Shown piece by piece: positions 1-7,223 of a stretch of 64,000 nucleotides of DNA; positions within the stretch are counted from its first letter, which is position 1; the number at the start of each line of letters is the position of its first letter. The notes beneath the pieces are model-generated. The model ran no database searches. It worked only from the letters and a program-made list of their open reading frames with translations, and had not been told where the DNA came from. Where the stretch lies: assembly GCF_004124275.1 (NCBI RefSeq), contig NZ_CP027218.1, positions 4,919,001 to 4,983,000 on the forward strand, in the 5' to 3' direction. The position numbers were made by a program, and so were the translations under genes. The DNA comes from Pseudomonas sp. DTU12.3 (lineage in GTDB: Bacteria; Pseudomonadota; Gammaproteobacteria; Pseudomonadales; Pseudomonadaceae).

Positions 1-194
1 GTCAGTGGTTGTACTGGAATCGCTGCAGCCGGGCGGGTGTTGCGTGGCTTGTGGAAAATCATCTTCCACATGATCCGCAGCATTTTGCGCAGGCCTTCAC
101 GCTGCACTGGCGCGTGGTTGCGGAACAGCCCTTGATCCTGGCGAGAGGCTTCAGGCGTGGATGTGTGATCCGGGAGAGAAACTGGATTGGCCAT
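1..194 (-). CDS. N-terminus of a probable MBL-fold metallo-hydrolase (partial)
   Basis: This open frame reads leftward from the ATG at 194 and leaves the window without a stop, so only the first 64 residues are visible. The visible part (MANPVSLPDH..., then a basic stretch ending in NTRPAAAIPVQPLT) holds no catalytic motif. It resembles, from memory, the N-terminal extension of Pseudomonas metallo-beta-lactamase-fold hydrolases of the NAPE-PLD/UlaG type, whose HxHxDH motif would lie further left. The gene is divergent from the TetR regulator at 410, which suggests that regulator controls it. The family call is inference; the reading frame itself is better supported. Confidence 0.45.
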   Translation of the reverse strand, partial: MANPVSLPDHTSTPEASRQDQGLFRNHAPVQREGLRKMLRIMWKMIFHKPRNTRPAAAIPVQPL

Positions 195-209
195 GACTGA
201 ATGACTCCA

Positions 210-236
210 GAAACACCGTGTAATTCACGGTGTTTC
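210..236. promoter_or_regulatory. 11-bp perfect inverted repeat in the leader of the leftward hydrolase
   Basis: GAAACACCGTG and CACGGTGTTTC flank a 5-base TAATT centre, 16 bases upstream of the leftward ATG at 194. It could be a regulator operator or a 5' UTR hairpin. It is not a convincing terminator because neither strand has a T-run after the stem. Confidence 0.5.
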
Positions 237-316
237 GCGGTGGGACGATAAATGGCCAAGGCTGCACGCACAGGCCGAACTTTCTGTTTTTTAGGTTGCG
301 AGGATTAACGCAACAT

Positions 317-332
317 TACACTGATCGGTGTA
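317..332. promoter_or_regulatory. Near-palindromic operator in the hydrolase/TetR divergent region
   Basis: TACACTGATCGGTGTA is a 16-bp palindrome around GATC with a single mismatched pair. It lies 78 bases before the TetR start and about 120 bases before the divergent hydrolase start. TetR-family dimers commonly bind palindromes of this size, so it is a good candidate for the site of the adjacent regulator. This is inference from position and symmetry. Confidence 0.5.
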
Positions 333-409
333 GTTTCTAGGTTGCATCAAAGTGGATGACAAGTAAACTACCAAGTGTAATTTCAACTTTTCTCTGCCGA
401 AGCGTACTT

Positions 410-1018
410 ATGACAGCTCCACAGCGACTCACCGACCGTAAACGCGAAGCCATTATTCAGGCGGCGATTGCCGAATTCCGTGACAACGGTTTCGAGATCA
501 CCAGCATGGACAGGATCGCCGCCACCGCCGGTGTGTCGAAGCGCACGGTGTACAACCACTTTCCCAGCAAGGAAGAGCTGTTCGCCGAAATTCTCAACCA
601 GTTATGGACGCGAATCAGCGCCGAGCAGGCGGTGACGTACAACCCTGAGCAGCCACTGCGCGAGCAATTGCGGCAGATGCTCCAGGCCAAGGTGCAGATG
701 ATGGCTGACGAAAACTTCCTGACCCTGGCGCGAGTGGCGATTGCCGCGACCATTCATTCGCCGGAACGCGCGCAAAACATGGTCGAGCGCATGGGTGAGC
801 GCGAGGAAGGCCTGACCGTGTGGATTCGTGCCGCGCAGGCCGATGGCCGCCTGAAACCGGTCGACCCGCAATTCGCTGCGCATCAGGTGCAGGGCTTGCT
901 CAAGACCTTTGGTTTCTGGCCGCAGATGTCGATGGGCCGCGCGGCGCTTGATGTCGAGATGCAGAACACGGTGGCGGAGTCGGCGCTGGAGATGTTCCTC
1001 GCGCACTATCAACGGTAA
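410..1018 (+). CDS. TetR/AcrR-family transcriptional regulator
   Basis: A protein of 202 residues with a classic TetR N-terminal helix-turn-helix at about residues 12-58 (Ile-Ile-Gln-Ala-Ala start, then GVSKRTVYNHFPSKEELF). The C-terminal ligand domain resembles the AefR-like type. TetR proteins usually repress a neighbouring gene until a small molecule binds. The ATG at 410 is preferred to an upstream in-frame start at 356 because it places the HTH at the usual distance from the N-terminus. The gene is divergent from the probable metallo-hydrolase, and the palindromes at 210-236 and 317-332 lie between them. The ligand cannot be deduced. Confidence 0.88.
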   Translation: MTAPQRLTDRKREAIIQAAIAEFRDNGFEITSMDRIAATAGVSKRTVYNHFPSKEELFAEILNQLWTRISAEQAVTYNPEQPLREQLRQMLQAKVQMMADENFLTLARVAIAATIHSPERAQNMVERMGEREEGLTVWIRAAQADGRLKPVDPQFAAHQVQGLLKTFGFWPQMSMGRAALDVEMQNTVAESALEMFLAHYQR

Positions 1019-1104
1019 AACCCTCTCCCCTGCACCTGCCTTCGCGTAAATGGCTCGGAAGGACACTGATTATTCCCGTTGGAATAAATGACAATGTCCG
1101 ACAA

Positions 1105-1123
1105 TCGACCGACGGACGGTCGA
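1105..1123. promoter_or_regulatory. Palindrome upstream of the diguanylate cyclase
   Basis: TCGACCG-ACGGA-CGGTCGA has perfect 7-bp arms with a 5-base centre, about 50 bases before the cyclase start. It may be an operator or a leader hairpin. No known regulator motif was recognised. Confidence 0.35.
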
Positions 1124-1175
1124 CCTGAAGAAATATACTGCAAAGTATTTCAGGATGAATTTCGCGCAGGGCACC

Positions 1176-2243
1176 ATGGAAAACCAACGCGGCAAAGGCT
1201 TGTCATTCGCCAGACGCATTTACCTGCCACGGGCCATTGGGCTGGGTATCGGTTTTTTCAGCGTCGGGGCCGCGTTGTATCCACTGAACCTGCCGGGCTG
1301 GCTCTGGGCATTGCTGGTGTTCAACGGCTTTTTCTGGCCGCATCTGGCCTATCAAGTGTCGGCGCGCTCGGCATTCCCCTATCAGGCCGAACGCCGCAAC
1401 CTGTTGTATGACTCGCTGTGCGGGGGATTCTGGGCGGCGAGTTTTCAGTTCAGTCCGCTGACCACCGTAACCATCCTGTCGATGATGACCATGAACAACG
1501 TCGCCGCCGGCGGCTATCGACTGTTTGTGTTCGGCGCCCTCGCCCAGCTCGCCGGCGTGCTGCTCGGCTGGTCGATCTTCGGCGTCAAATTCAACCTGAC
1601 CATGACGCAGACACAAGTCTGGGCCTGTCTGCCGATGCTCACCCTGTATCCATTGGCGTTGGGCATGGTCTGCTATCGCCTGGCGATCAAACTCTCTCAA
1701 CACAAACGCGCTCTCAGTGCCCTGAGCCGTACCGACAGCCTGACCGGCCTGCTCAATCACGGCGCCTGGAAAGACCTGCTGCACCTGAAGTTTCAACAGT
1801 GTCGCCAACACAACACTCAAGCGATGCTCGCGCTGATCGACATCGATCACTTCAAGATGATCAACGACAGCTACGGGCATATCGTCGGCGATGCCGCGTT
1901 GCGGCAGATGAGCAAGGAACTCAGAAACCTGCTCGATGAGCATGAATTGGCGGGGCGCTATGGCGGTGACGAGTTCTGCGTGATTCTGCCGAACCTGGCG
2001 CTGAACAAGGCCGAAACGCTGATGGAGCAGTTGCGCAATGCCCTGCAACAGTATCGTCACCCCGATGTTCCCGAGTTGCGAGTGAGCCTGAGTATCGGTC
2101 TGGCGGGTTATCAAAACGTCTACACCGATGCACTCGAATGGCTCGACGATGCCGATAAAGCGCTCTACACCGCCAAACACACGGGTCGCAATACTGTCAG
2201 CGTCGCCTTGACGCGCACTGCGTCCAATCATGCTAGCGTCTGA
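1176..2243 (+). CDS. MASE2-domain diguanylate cyclase (AdrA/DgcC-like)
   Basis: A membrane enzyme expected to make cyclic di-GMP from two GTP. The N-terminal half is a MASE2 sensor with several hydrophobic helices, opening with the characteristic LSFARRIYLPRAIGLG. The C-terminal GGDEF domain runs from about residue 180 and carries an intact YGGDEF active site. The product-inhibition I-site seems lost: the position corresponding to RxxD upstream of GGDEF reads DEHE. The ATG at 1176 has a CAGGG ribosome site 6 bases upstream and is preferred to the ATG at 1155. Cyclases of this architecture typically promote cellulose or other biofilm polysaccharide production. Confidence 0.92.
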   Translation: MENQRGKGLSFARRIYLPRAIGLGIGFFSVGAALYPLNLPGWLWALLVFNGFFWPHLAYQVSARSAFPYQAERRNLLYDSLCGGFWAASFQFSPLTTVTILSMMTMNNVAAGGYRLFVFGALAQLAGVLLGWSIFGVKFNLTMTQTQVWACLPMLTLYPLALGMVCYRLAIKLSQHKRALSALSRTDSLTGLLNHGAWKDLLHLKFQQCRQHNTQAMLALIDIDHFKMINDSYGHIVGDAALRQMSKELRNLLDEHELAGRYGGDEFCVILPNLALNKAETLMEQLRNALQQYRHPDVPELRVSLSIGLAGYQNVYTDALEWLDDADKALYTAKHTGRNTVSVALTRTASNHASV

Positions 2244-2246
2244 AAA

Positions 2247-2303
2247 CTTGTACAAAAACGCAGAAAATGACTTTCTTGTACAAGTTTCTGAAGTTTTGTA
2301 TAA
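2247..2303. repeat. Triple TTGTACAA/TTGTATAA octamer array
   Basis: TTGTACAA occurs at 2248-2255 and 2276-2283, with TTGTATAA at 2296-2303. The first two copies also form the arms of a larger inverted repeat (AAACTTGTACAA ... TTGTACAAGTTT) just after the cyclase stop. It may be a terminator hairpin for the cyclase or a regulator array for the chemoreceptor starting at 2433. The regulator is unknown. Confidence 0.45.
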
Positions 2304-2432
2304 GTAGCTAACTGCCAGCAAGGAACACTGGCATTGAGCCGTCACCGCCGAATGCCAGCTGTGCATTCGGTCTGCCAGCGCGGAAATAGGGACTGAATCC
2401 TCCATCTTCCCTACTTCCAGAGTACTGCACGC

Positions 2433-3752
2433 ATGTTCTTCAATCGCCAGAAGTCCGCCCTCGACAATCTCCAACACACCGTTACCGAGCAAAACGGTCT
2501 GCTTGATGCGATCAATCGCTCGATGGCGGTGATTGAATTCGACCTCGACGGCGTGGTGCTGCGCGCCAATGACAACTTTCTCAAGACCATGGGCTACACG
2601 GCGGAACAGGCGATTGGTCAGGCGCACCGGCATTTCTGTGCGCCGGCGTTCGGGCGCAGCGCGCAATACACCGAGATGTGGTCACGCTTGAAAAACGGCC
2701 AGTTCCTGTCCGGCACGTTTGAACGGGTCAACAGCAAGGGACAACCGATCTGGCTTGAGGCCAGCTACAACCCGATCAAGGATGCTTCGGGACGCGTAGT
2801 CAAAGTGGTCAAGTACGCCATGGACGTGACCGCAAAGATGCAGCAGGAAAGCGAATCCAACGCCAAGCTGCAGGCCATCGACCGGGCGATGGCGGTCATC
2901 GAATTCAACCTCGACGGCAGTATTCTTACGGCCAATCAGAATTTTCTCACACGCATGGGTTACACCCTCGCCGAGCTCAAGGGCAAACATCACCGATTGT
3001 TCTGTACCGCTGAACTGACGAACAGCGGTGCCTATGAGGATTTCTGGCGGCGCTTGAATCAGGGCGAGTTCTTCCATGGGCAATTCGAACGTGTCGATAA
3101 ACGTGGGCAAACGGTGTGGCTGGAGGCCAATTACAACCCGGTTTACGATGCTGCCGGGCGGTTGTGCAAAGTGGTCAAGTTTGCCTCGGACGTCACCGCG
3201 CGGGTCGAGCAACATGAACAGGACGCGCGCAGTGCCAGCGCCGCTTATCACATCTCGGTGGCGACCCGAAAAGTCGCCGAACAAGGCACGCAGGTGATTC
3301 AGCAAGCCGCCAGTGAAATGCGCGACATCGCCGAAGACATCGCGCAGTCTTCAACCTTGATCGCCCAGCTTGGCGAACGGTCCGAACAGATCACCGCGAT
3401 CGTCAACACCATCCGCGCGATTGCCGATCAGACCAATCTGCTCGCGCTCAACGCCGCCATCGAAGCCGCGCGCGCCGGTGAGCAAGGTCGCGGGTTTGCC
3501 GTGGTGGCGGATGAGGTGCGGCAATTGGCGGCGCGCACCAGCGGTTCGACGGCGGAGATTTCCAGCATGATCGGCTTGATCCAGAGCGAGACCCGCCAGG
3601 CGATCAAGAGCATGGAGGGCACTCGTGGGCGTGCTGCGCAGGGTGTTGAATTGGCGGATCAGGCAGGCACGGTGATTCTGCAGATTCGCGACGGCGCCAG
3701 TGAAGCGGTGGATGCCGTGAGCATGTTTGCCAATGAGCGGGCGCCGGGTTAA
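2433..3752 (+). CDS. Soluble PAS-PAS methyl-accepting chemotaxis protein
   Basis: A protein of 439 residues with two tandem PAS domains (about 28-140 and 150-262), each with a NFLKTMGY/NFLTRMGY core, followed by a short chemoreceptor signalling domain. The highly conserved hairpin-tip region (NLLALNAAIEAARAGE then GFAVVADEVR) is intact. No transmembrane segment is present, so it should be a cytoplasmic, Aer-like sensor of redox or energy state that signals to CheA. It has a close paralogue of the same length and architecture at 34128-35447. It is probably transcribed alone, since REP elements follow directly. Confidence 0.9.
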   Translation: MFFNRQKSALDNLQHTVTEQNGLLDAINRSMAVIEFDLDGVVLRANDNFLKTMGYTAEQAIGQAHRHFCAPAFGRSAQYTEMWSRLKNGQFLSGTFERVNSKGQPIWLEASYNPIKDASGRVVKVVKYAMDVTAKMQQESESNAKLQAIDRAMAVIEFNLDGSILTANQNFLTRMGYTLAELKGKHHRLFCTAELTNSGAYEDFWRRLNQGEFFHGQFERVDKRGQTVWLEANYNPVYDAAGRLCKVVKFASDVTARVEQHEQDARSASAAYHISVATRKVAEQGTQVIQQAASEMRDIAEDIAQSSTLIAQLGERSEQITAIVNTIRAIADQTNLLALNAAIEAARAGEQGRGFAVVADEVRQLAARTSGSTAEISSMIGLIQSETRQAIKSMEGTRGRAAQGVELADQAGTVILQIRDGASEAVDAVSMFANERAPG

Positions 3753-3773
3753 GGGCAGGTAGACCGCGTCGGC

Positions 3774-3876
3774 GCCATCGCGGGCAAGCCCGGCTCCCAC
3801 AGGAATCGAGTCAACCACACATTTTGTGTACGACCGCTGAACCTGTGGGAGCGGGCTTGCCCGCGAAGAGGCCGGC
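3774..3876. repeat. REP doublet
   Basis: Two inverted REP units (GCGGGCAAGCCCGGCTCCCACA and its partner GTGGGAGCGGGCTTGCCCGCGAA, each shortened here in meaning to the palindromic core) flank an A/T-richer spacer. It fills the gap between the chemoreceptor and the DUF1003 gene. Confidence 0.85.
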
Positions 3877-3930
3877 CGCCACAACGCAGAGCTATAGTGA
3901 CTACACGTCCTACGTCCTGCCGAGTGCACC

Positions 3931-4464
3931 ATGACCACAGAAAAACCCGCCACACCTGAAACCGCCCCCGTCGATCACCTGCGCTTCCACCGTCCTCACG
4001 CCCATCTGGCCACAACCTTCGGCAACGACACCTTCGCCCTGCGCGCCGAGGCGTTTGCACGATTCTTCGGCACGCCGACCTTTCTCGGCGCGCAAACCCT
4101 GATCGTGGTGTTGTGGGTCTGCCTCAACGTGTTCGGCGTGACCACCTTCGACGTGTATCCGTTCATTCTGCTGAACCTCGCGTTCAGCCTGCAATCAGCC
4201 TACGCTGCGCCGTTGATCCTGCTCGCGCAAACCCGTCAGGCGGCGCGCGACAAGGCGCAGGCAGATGCCGATGCGCTACACCGCGAGGCCTTGGCCCAGG
4301 CCAACACCGAGCGCCAGGCCCAAGCGGCGAAAAACACCGCGCAGTTGCTCGAACTGCTGGAGCAGAACACTCGCCTGACCGAGATGACCAAAAGCCTGAC
4401 CGAGCGCATCGAAAGCCTGACCAGCGAGTTGCACGATCACATGCGGCAAAACCCGCAGCGCTGA
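3931..4464 (+). CDS. DUF1003 family membrane protein
   Basis: A protein of 177 residues. Two hydrophobic helices at about 46-66 and 74-95 enclose the family signature around YPFILLNLAFS and YAAPLILLAQ. A long charged C-terminal tail (about 100-170) is rich in Ala, Gln and Glu and should be a coiled coil. DUF1003 proteins are common in bacteria and their function is not established. It converges with the LysR gene, whose stop codon begins at 4465, so there is no intergenic space. Confidence 0.85.
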   Translation: MTTEKPATPETAPVDHLRFHRPHAHLATTFGNDTFALRAEAFARFFGTPTFLGAQTLIVVLWVCLNVFGVTTFDVYPFILLNLAFSLQSAYAAPLILLAQTRQAARDKAQADADALHREALAQANTERQAQAAKNTAQLLELLEQNTRLTEMTKSLTERIESLTSELHDHMRQNPQR

Positions 4465-5343
4465 TCACGGCAAGCGCAACGCCCGGCCGAGTTCATCGAA
4501 CAGCGTCACCACCGAACGTAATGCCCGGCAATCCGGGCGAGTCAGTAGCCACAGCGCCGTGTCGTAACCGTGCAACGGTTCGCTCAAAGCCTGTAAACCA
4601 TCGCTGATCAGAAAGTCCGGCAACGCCGCCACACCCAGCCCGGCGCGTACCAGTTCGGTCACCGACAGCATGCTGTTGCAGCGATAGCCCGGAGTTACGC
4701 CGGGCAAGTGCTGGCGACGCCAGGCGATGGTCGGGTGATCGGGCAAAAAGTCGTCGGGGGCGATCCAGGTCAGGGCGGTCAGGTCGGCGGGATCAACACT
4801 CTGCAGATAACGCGTACTGGCGCAGACCCGGTAGGAAATCTTCGCCAGTTGCCGTCCGACCAGATGCTCCGGCGGTGTGCGCGTCAGGCGCAAAGCGATG
4901 TCGGCATCGCGGCGGCTGAGGTTGGCAAAATCGTTGGAGGTGCTCAGCTCGATCGTCAGCGCCGGGTAATTGGGCATGAATTGCGCCAGCGCTGGCAGCA
5001 GCAAACCTTGCAACACCGAATCGGTGCAGGTCAGGCGCACCGTGCCGCTGACCACAGCACCGCCCTGCTCCACGCCAATCCGCGCCGCTTCCAATGCCTG
5101 TTCGGCGCGTTCGGCTTGCTCGGCCAGCGTCTGCGCGAGCGTCGTCGGCAAGTAACCGGCGCGGCTTTTTTCAAATAGTTGCTGGCCGAGGGCGGTTTCG
5201 AGCCGGCGCACGGCGCGAAATACCGTGGAGACGTCTACTTTCAAAAGCTGCGCCGCCCGGGCCAGCGAGCCGCCACGCACGAGGGCGAGGATCAGCGCCA
5301 GATCCGCATGGTCGAGTTGATAGTGCGTCGCTGCATTGATCAC
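4465..5343 (-). CDS. LysR-family transcriptional regulator
   Basis: A LysR protein with an N-terminal winged HTH (LARAAQLLKVDVSTVFRAVRRLE) and a substrate-binding domain. The GTG at 5343 gives 292 residues and puts the HTH about 10 residues from the N-terminus, as is normal. An upstream TTG at 5406 would add 21 atypical residues and has no ribosome site. The gene is divergent from the amidotransferase/monooxygenase pair starting at 5548 and most likely regulates it. Confidence 0.88.
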   Translation of the reverse strand: MINAATHYQLDHADLALILALVRGGSLARAAQLLKVDVSTVFRAVRRLETALGQQLFEKSRAGYLPTTLAQTLAEQAERAEQALEAARIGVEQGGAVVSGTVRLTCTDSVLQGLLLPALAQFMPNYPALTIELSTSNDFANLSRRDADIALRLTRTPPEHLVGRQLAKISYRVCASTRYLQSVDPADLTALTWIAPDDFLPDHPTIAWRRQHLPGVTPGYRCNSMLSVTELVRAGLGVAALPDFLISDGLQALSEPLHGYDTALWLLTRPDCRALRSVVTLFDELGRALRLP

Positions 5344-5430
5344 TTGGAGAAACGCCCATATTGAGTGCGTGAGCGCCAATCTATAGTGAGGCGCGTCAAC
5401 CAACAATCATCAAAAGTAAATCACCACCCT

Positions 5431-5521
5431 GTGGCGAGGGGGCTTGCCCCCGTTGGGTTGCGAAGCGGCCCTTGAAGCGGCGACTGCTGCGCAGCCGAAC
5501 GGGGGCAAGCCCCCTCGCCAC
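5431..5521. repeat. Inverted repeat of the GTGGCGAGGGGGCTTGCCCCC family
   Basis: GTGGCGAGGGGGCTTGCCCC and its reverse complement flank about 50 bases. A related element, with ATTTAT in place of CTTGC, is at 61572-61713. It lies in the LysR/amidotransferase divergent region. Confidence 0.8.
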
Positions 5522-5547
5522 AAGTTCATCAACATTGAGGAAATTCC

Positions 5548-6249
5548 ATGGACGCCATTTCCATCGCCCTGATCGGCGATTACGACCCGCAGGTCACTGC
5601 TCATCAAGCCATTCCGCTGGCTCTTGGCCTGATCGCCGAACACCTCGGCCAGACGGTGCAGTTCGAATGGCTGCCCACCGAGCAGATCCACGCCGATACG
5701 TCACTCGAGCACTTCGATGGTTTCTGGTGCGTACCGGCCAGCCCCTACAACAGTGAAGACGGTGCTCTGCGCGCGATTCGTTTTGCCCGCGAACAACAGC
5801 GCCCTTTCCTCGGCACCTGCGGTGGTTTTCAACATGCGGTGCTGGAGTATTCCCGCAACGTACTGGGCTGGAGCGATGCCGAACATGGCGAGACTTCGCC
5901 CGAGTCCGAGCGTGCAGTGCTGACGCCCTTGAGCTGTTCGCTGGTCGAGGCCGTAGACAGCATTCATCTGTTGCCCGGTTCGATCATTGCCAAGGCGTAC
6001 GAAACTTCGCAAATCCGTGAAGGCTATCGCTGCCGCTTCGGGGTGAATCCGCTGTTCGCACAGGAATTGTTGAGGGATCGGCTACAGGCGGTGGGTCATG
6101 ATTCAGCGGGGGATTTACGCGCGATCGAACTCAAGGATCACCGGTTCTTTGTTGCAACGCTGTTTCAACCGGAACGCGCCGCGCTCAAGGGCCAGATGCC
6201 GCCGCTGGTTCGCGCGTTTGTTGAAGCCTGCGTGGAGCCACGCAGATGA
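5548..6249 (+). CDS. CTP synthase C-terminal-like class I amidotransferase-fold protein
   Basis: A protein of 233 residues matching only the glutamine-amidotransferase half of CTP synthase, without the synthetase domain. The nucleophile elbow GTCGGFQH carries Cys91. The canonical triad region, HPE in true amidotransferases, reads LFQPE with Gln207 at the histidine position. Normal glutaminase activity is therefore doubtful. Some relatives of this family are annotated as selenoproteins at the elbow; here the codon is ordinary TGC. The stop overlaps the next start (ATGA), so it is translationally coupled to the monooxygenase-like protein, and both are divergent from a LysR gene. Confidence 0.8.
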   Translation: MDAISIALIGDYDPQVTAHQAIPLALGLIAEHLGQTVQFEWLPTEQIHADTSLEHFDGFWCVPASPYNSEDGALRAIRFAREQQRPFLGTCGGFQHAVLEYSRNVLGWSDAEHGETSPESERAVLTPLSCSLVEAVDSIHLLPGSIIAKAYETSQIREGYRCRFGVNPLFAQELLRDRLQAVGHDSAGDLRAIELKDHRFFVATLFQPERAALKGQMPPLVRAFVEACVEPRR

Positions 6250-6551
6250 CGTCTTGTTATGCGGTGATTTTCACCTCGACCCGTACCGAAGGTGACAACG
6301 GTTACGCCGAGGCGGCTGAGCGCATGGAGGCGCTGGTGCACGAACAACCGGGGTTTCTGGGCGTGGAGTCGGTTCGCGGGGCGGATGGCGTCGGGATTAC
6401 CGTGTCGTATTGGCAAAGCGAAGCGGCGATTCTGGCGTGGCGGCAACATCCTGAGCATCGCTTGATTCAGCAGCGAGGGCGGGCGCAGTGGTATTCGGCG
6501 TTTCATACGCGGGTGTGCAAAGTCGAACGCGAGTATCGGTTCGGGCAATAA
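6246..6551 (+). CDS. Antibiotic biosynthesis monooxygenase (ABM) family protein
   Basis: A protein of 101 residues with the ABM dimeric alpha-beta barrel pattern: a first strand (YAVIFTSTR), a helix with MEALVHEQPGFLGVES, then VSYWQSEAAILAWRQHPEH. Members include small cofactor-independent oxygenases and heme-binding or stress proteins, so no substrate can be named. It overlaps the preceding amidotransferase-like gene by four bases, indicating a two-gene operon probably under the LysR protein at 4465-5343. Confidence 0.85.
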   Translation: MTSCYAVIFTSTRTEGDNGYAEAAERMEALVHEQPGFLGVESVRGADGVGITVSYWQSEAAILAWRQHPEHRLIQQRGRAQWYSAFHTRVCKVEREYRFGQ

Positions 6552-6567
6552 AATGGCGGCGCATTGA

Positions 6568-6656
6568 CGGCCGCTTTCGCGAGCAGGCTCGCTCCCACAG
6601 GGGATTTGTGAACACCACTGTTCCCATGTGGGAGCGAGCCTGCTCGCGAAGAGGCC
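6568..6656. repeat. REP doublet
   Basis: Inverted units TTCGCGAGCAGGCTCGCTCC and GGAGCGAGCCTGCTCGCGAA flank about 35 bases between two convergent genes. Confidence 0.85.
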
Positions 6657-6676
6657 CTCACCCTCACAGCAAAACT

Positions 6677-7003
6677 TCAGCCGCGCACCAGACTGCGCAC
6701 CGCAACAATCTCCGGCACTTCAACCTTGCTCATGTACACCCGCAACGGCTCGCTGATGTTGATCCGCTCATCAATGTGCTGATCCAGCAGCAGCTGAATC
6801 AACTCGCGTTTAAGCGTCATGGTTTGCTCGGTCGTCGGCGCCCAGACGAATTCACTGGTGGGAATAATGCCGTCATCGGCCACGTCCATACCGAACGAAT
6901 CTTCGCTGAATCGCACGATGTACTGACCGGTCTTGCGGTTGAGGCCGACAAAGCCTTTGAGGTCGTCGGCCGCCTGGCAGATGAGTTGGGAGGTGATGCG
7001 CAT
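6677..7003 (-). CDS. Conserved hypothetical protein, 108 residues
   Basis: A small soluble protein beginning MRITSQLICQ from the ATG at 7003. Its N-terminal half has a strand-rich pattern (LKGFVGLNRKTGQYIVRFSE), followed by a helix (LKRELIQLLLDQHIDERINI). There is no signal peptide, membrane segment or recognised domain. It is divergent from glpQ with about 220 bases between them. Function unknown. Confidence 0.7.
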   Translation of the reverse strand: MRITSQLICQAADDLKGFVGLNRKTGQYIVRFSEDSFGMDVADDGIIPTSEFVWAPTTEQTMTLKRELIQLLLDQHIDERINISEPLRVYMSKVEVPEIVAVRSLVRG

Positions 7004-7223
7004 GGTAAACCTCACGAAAAATGATCGATGGTTTACACGCAGGGCAACTGTACGGCGCGCCCTCTGCCGGGACGTCTGCCGAGAGCAAGCGTACTGCAAA
7101 CCGCGCCACAAAAGTGCAGGAAAAAACCCTTTTAATACGTTTATGTCGGTCCTGCGATAGCACGCAATCGATTCAGTTGTTAAAAGGTACGTCTTTGAAA
7201 AACCCTGCGAAAGGATCTCGAAC

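Noticed and set aside
9..200. A short plus-strand frame at the window start
   Set aside because: The minus strand carries an open frame from ATG 194 to the edge with a plausible protein start; the plus frame has no recognisable content.
5344..5406. Upstream TTG extension of the LysR gene at 4465
   Set aside because: It would add 21 residues not typical of LysR N-termini and lacks a ribosome site.
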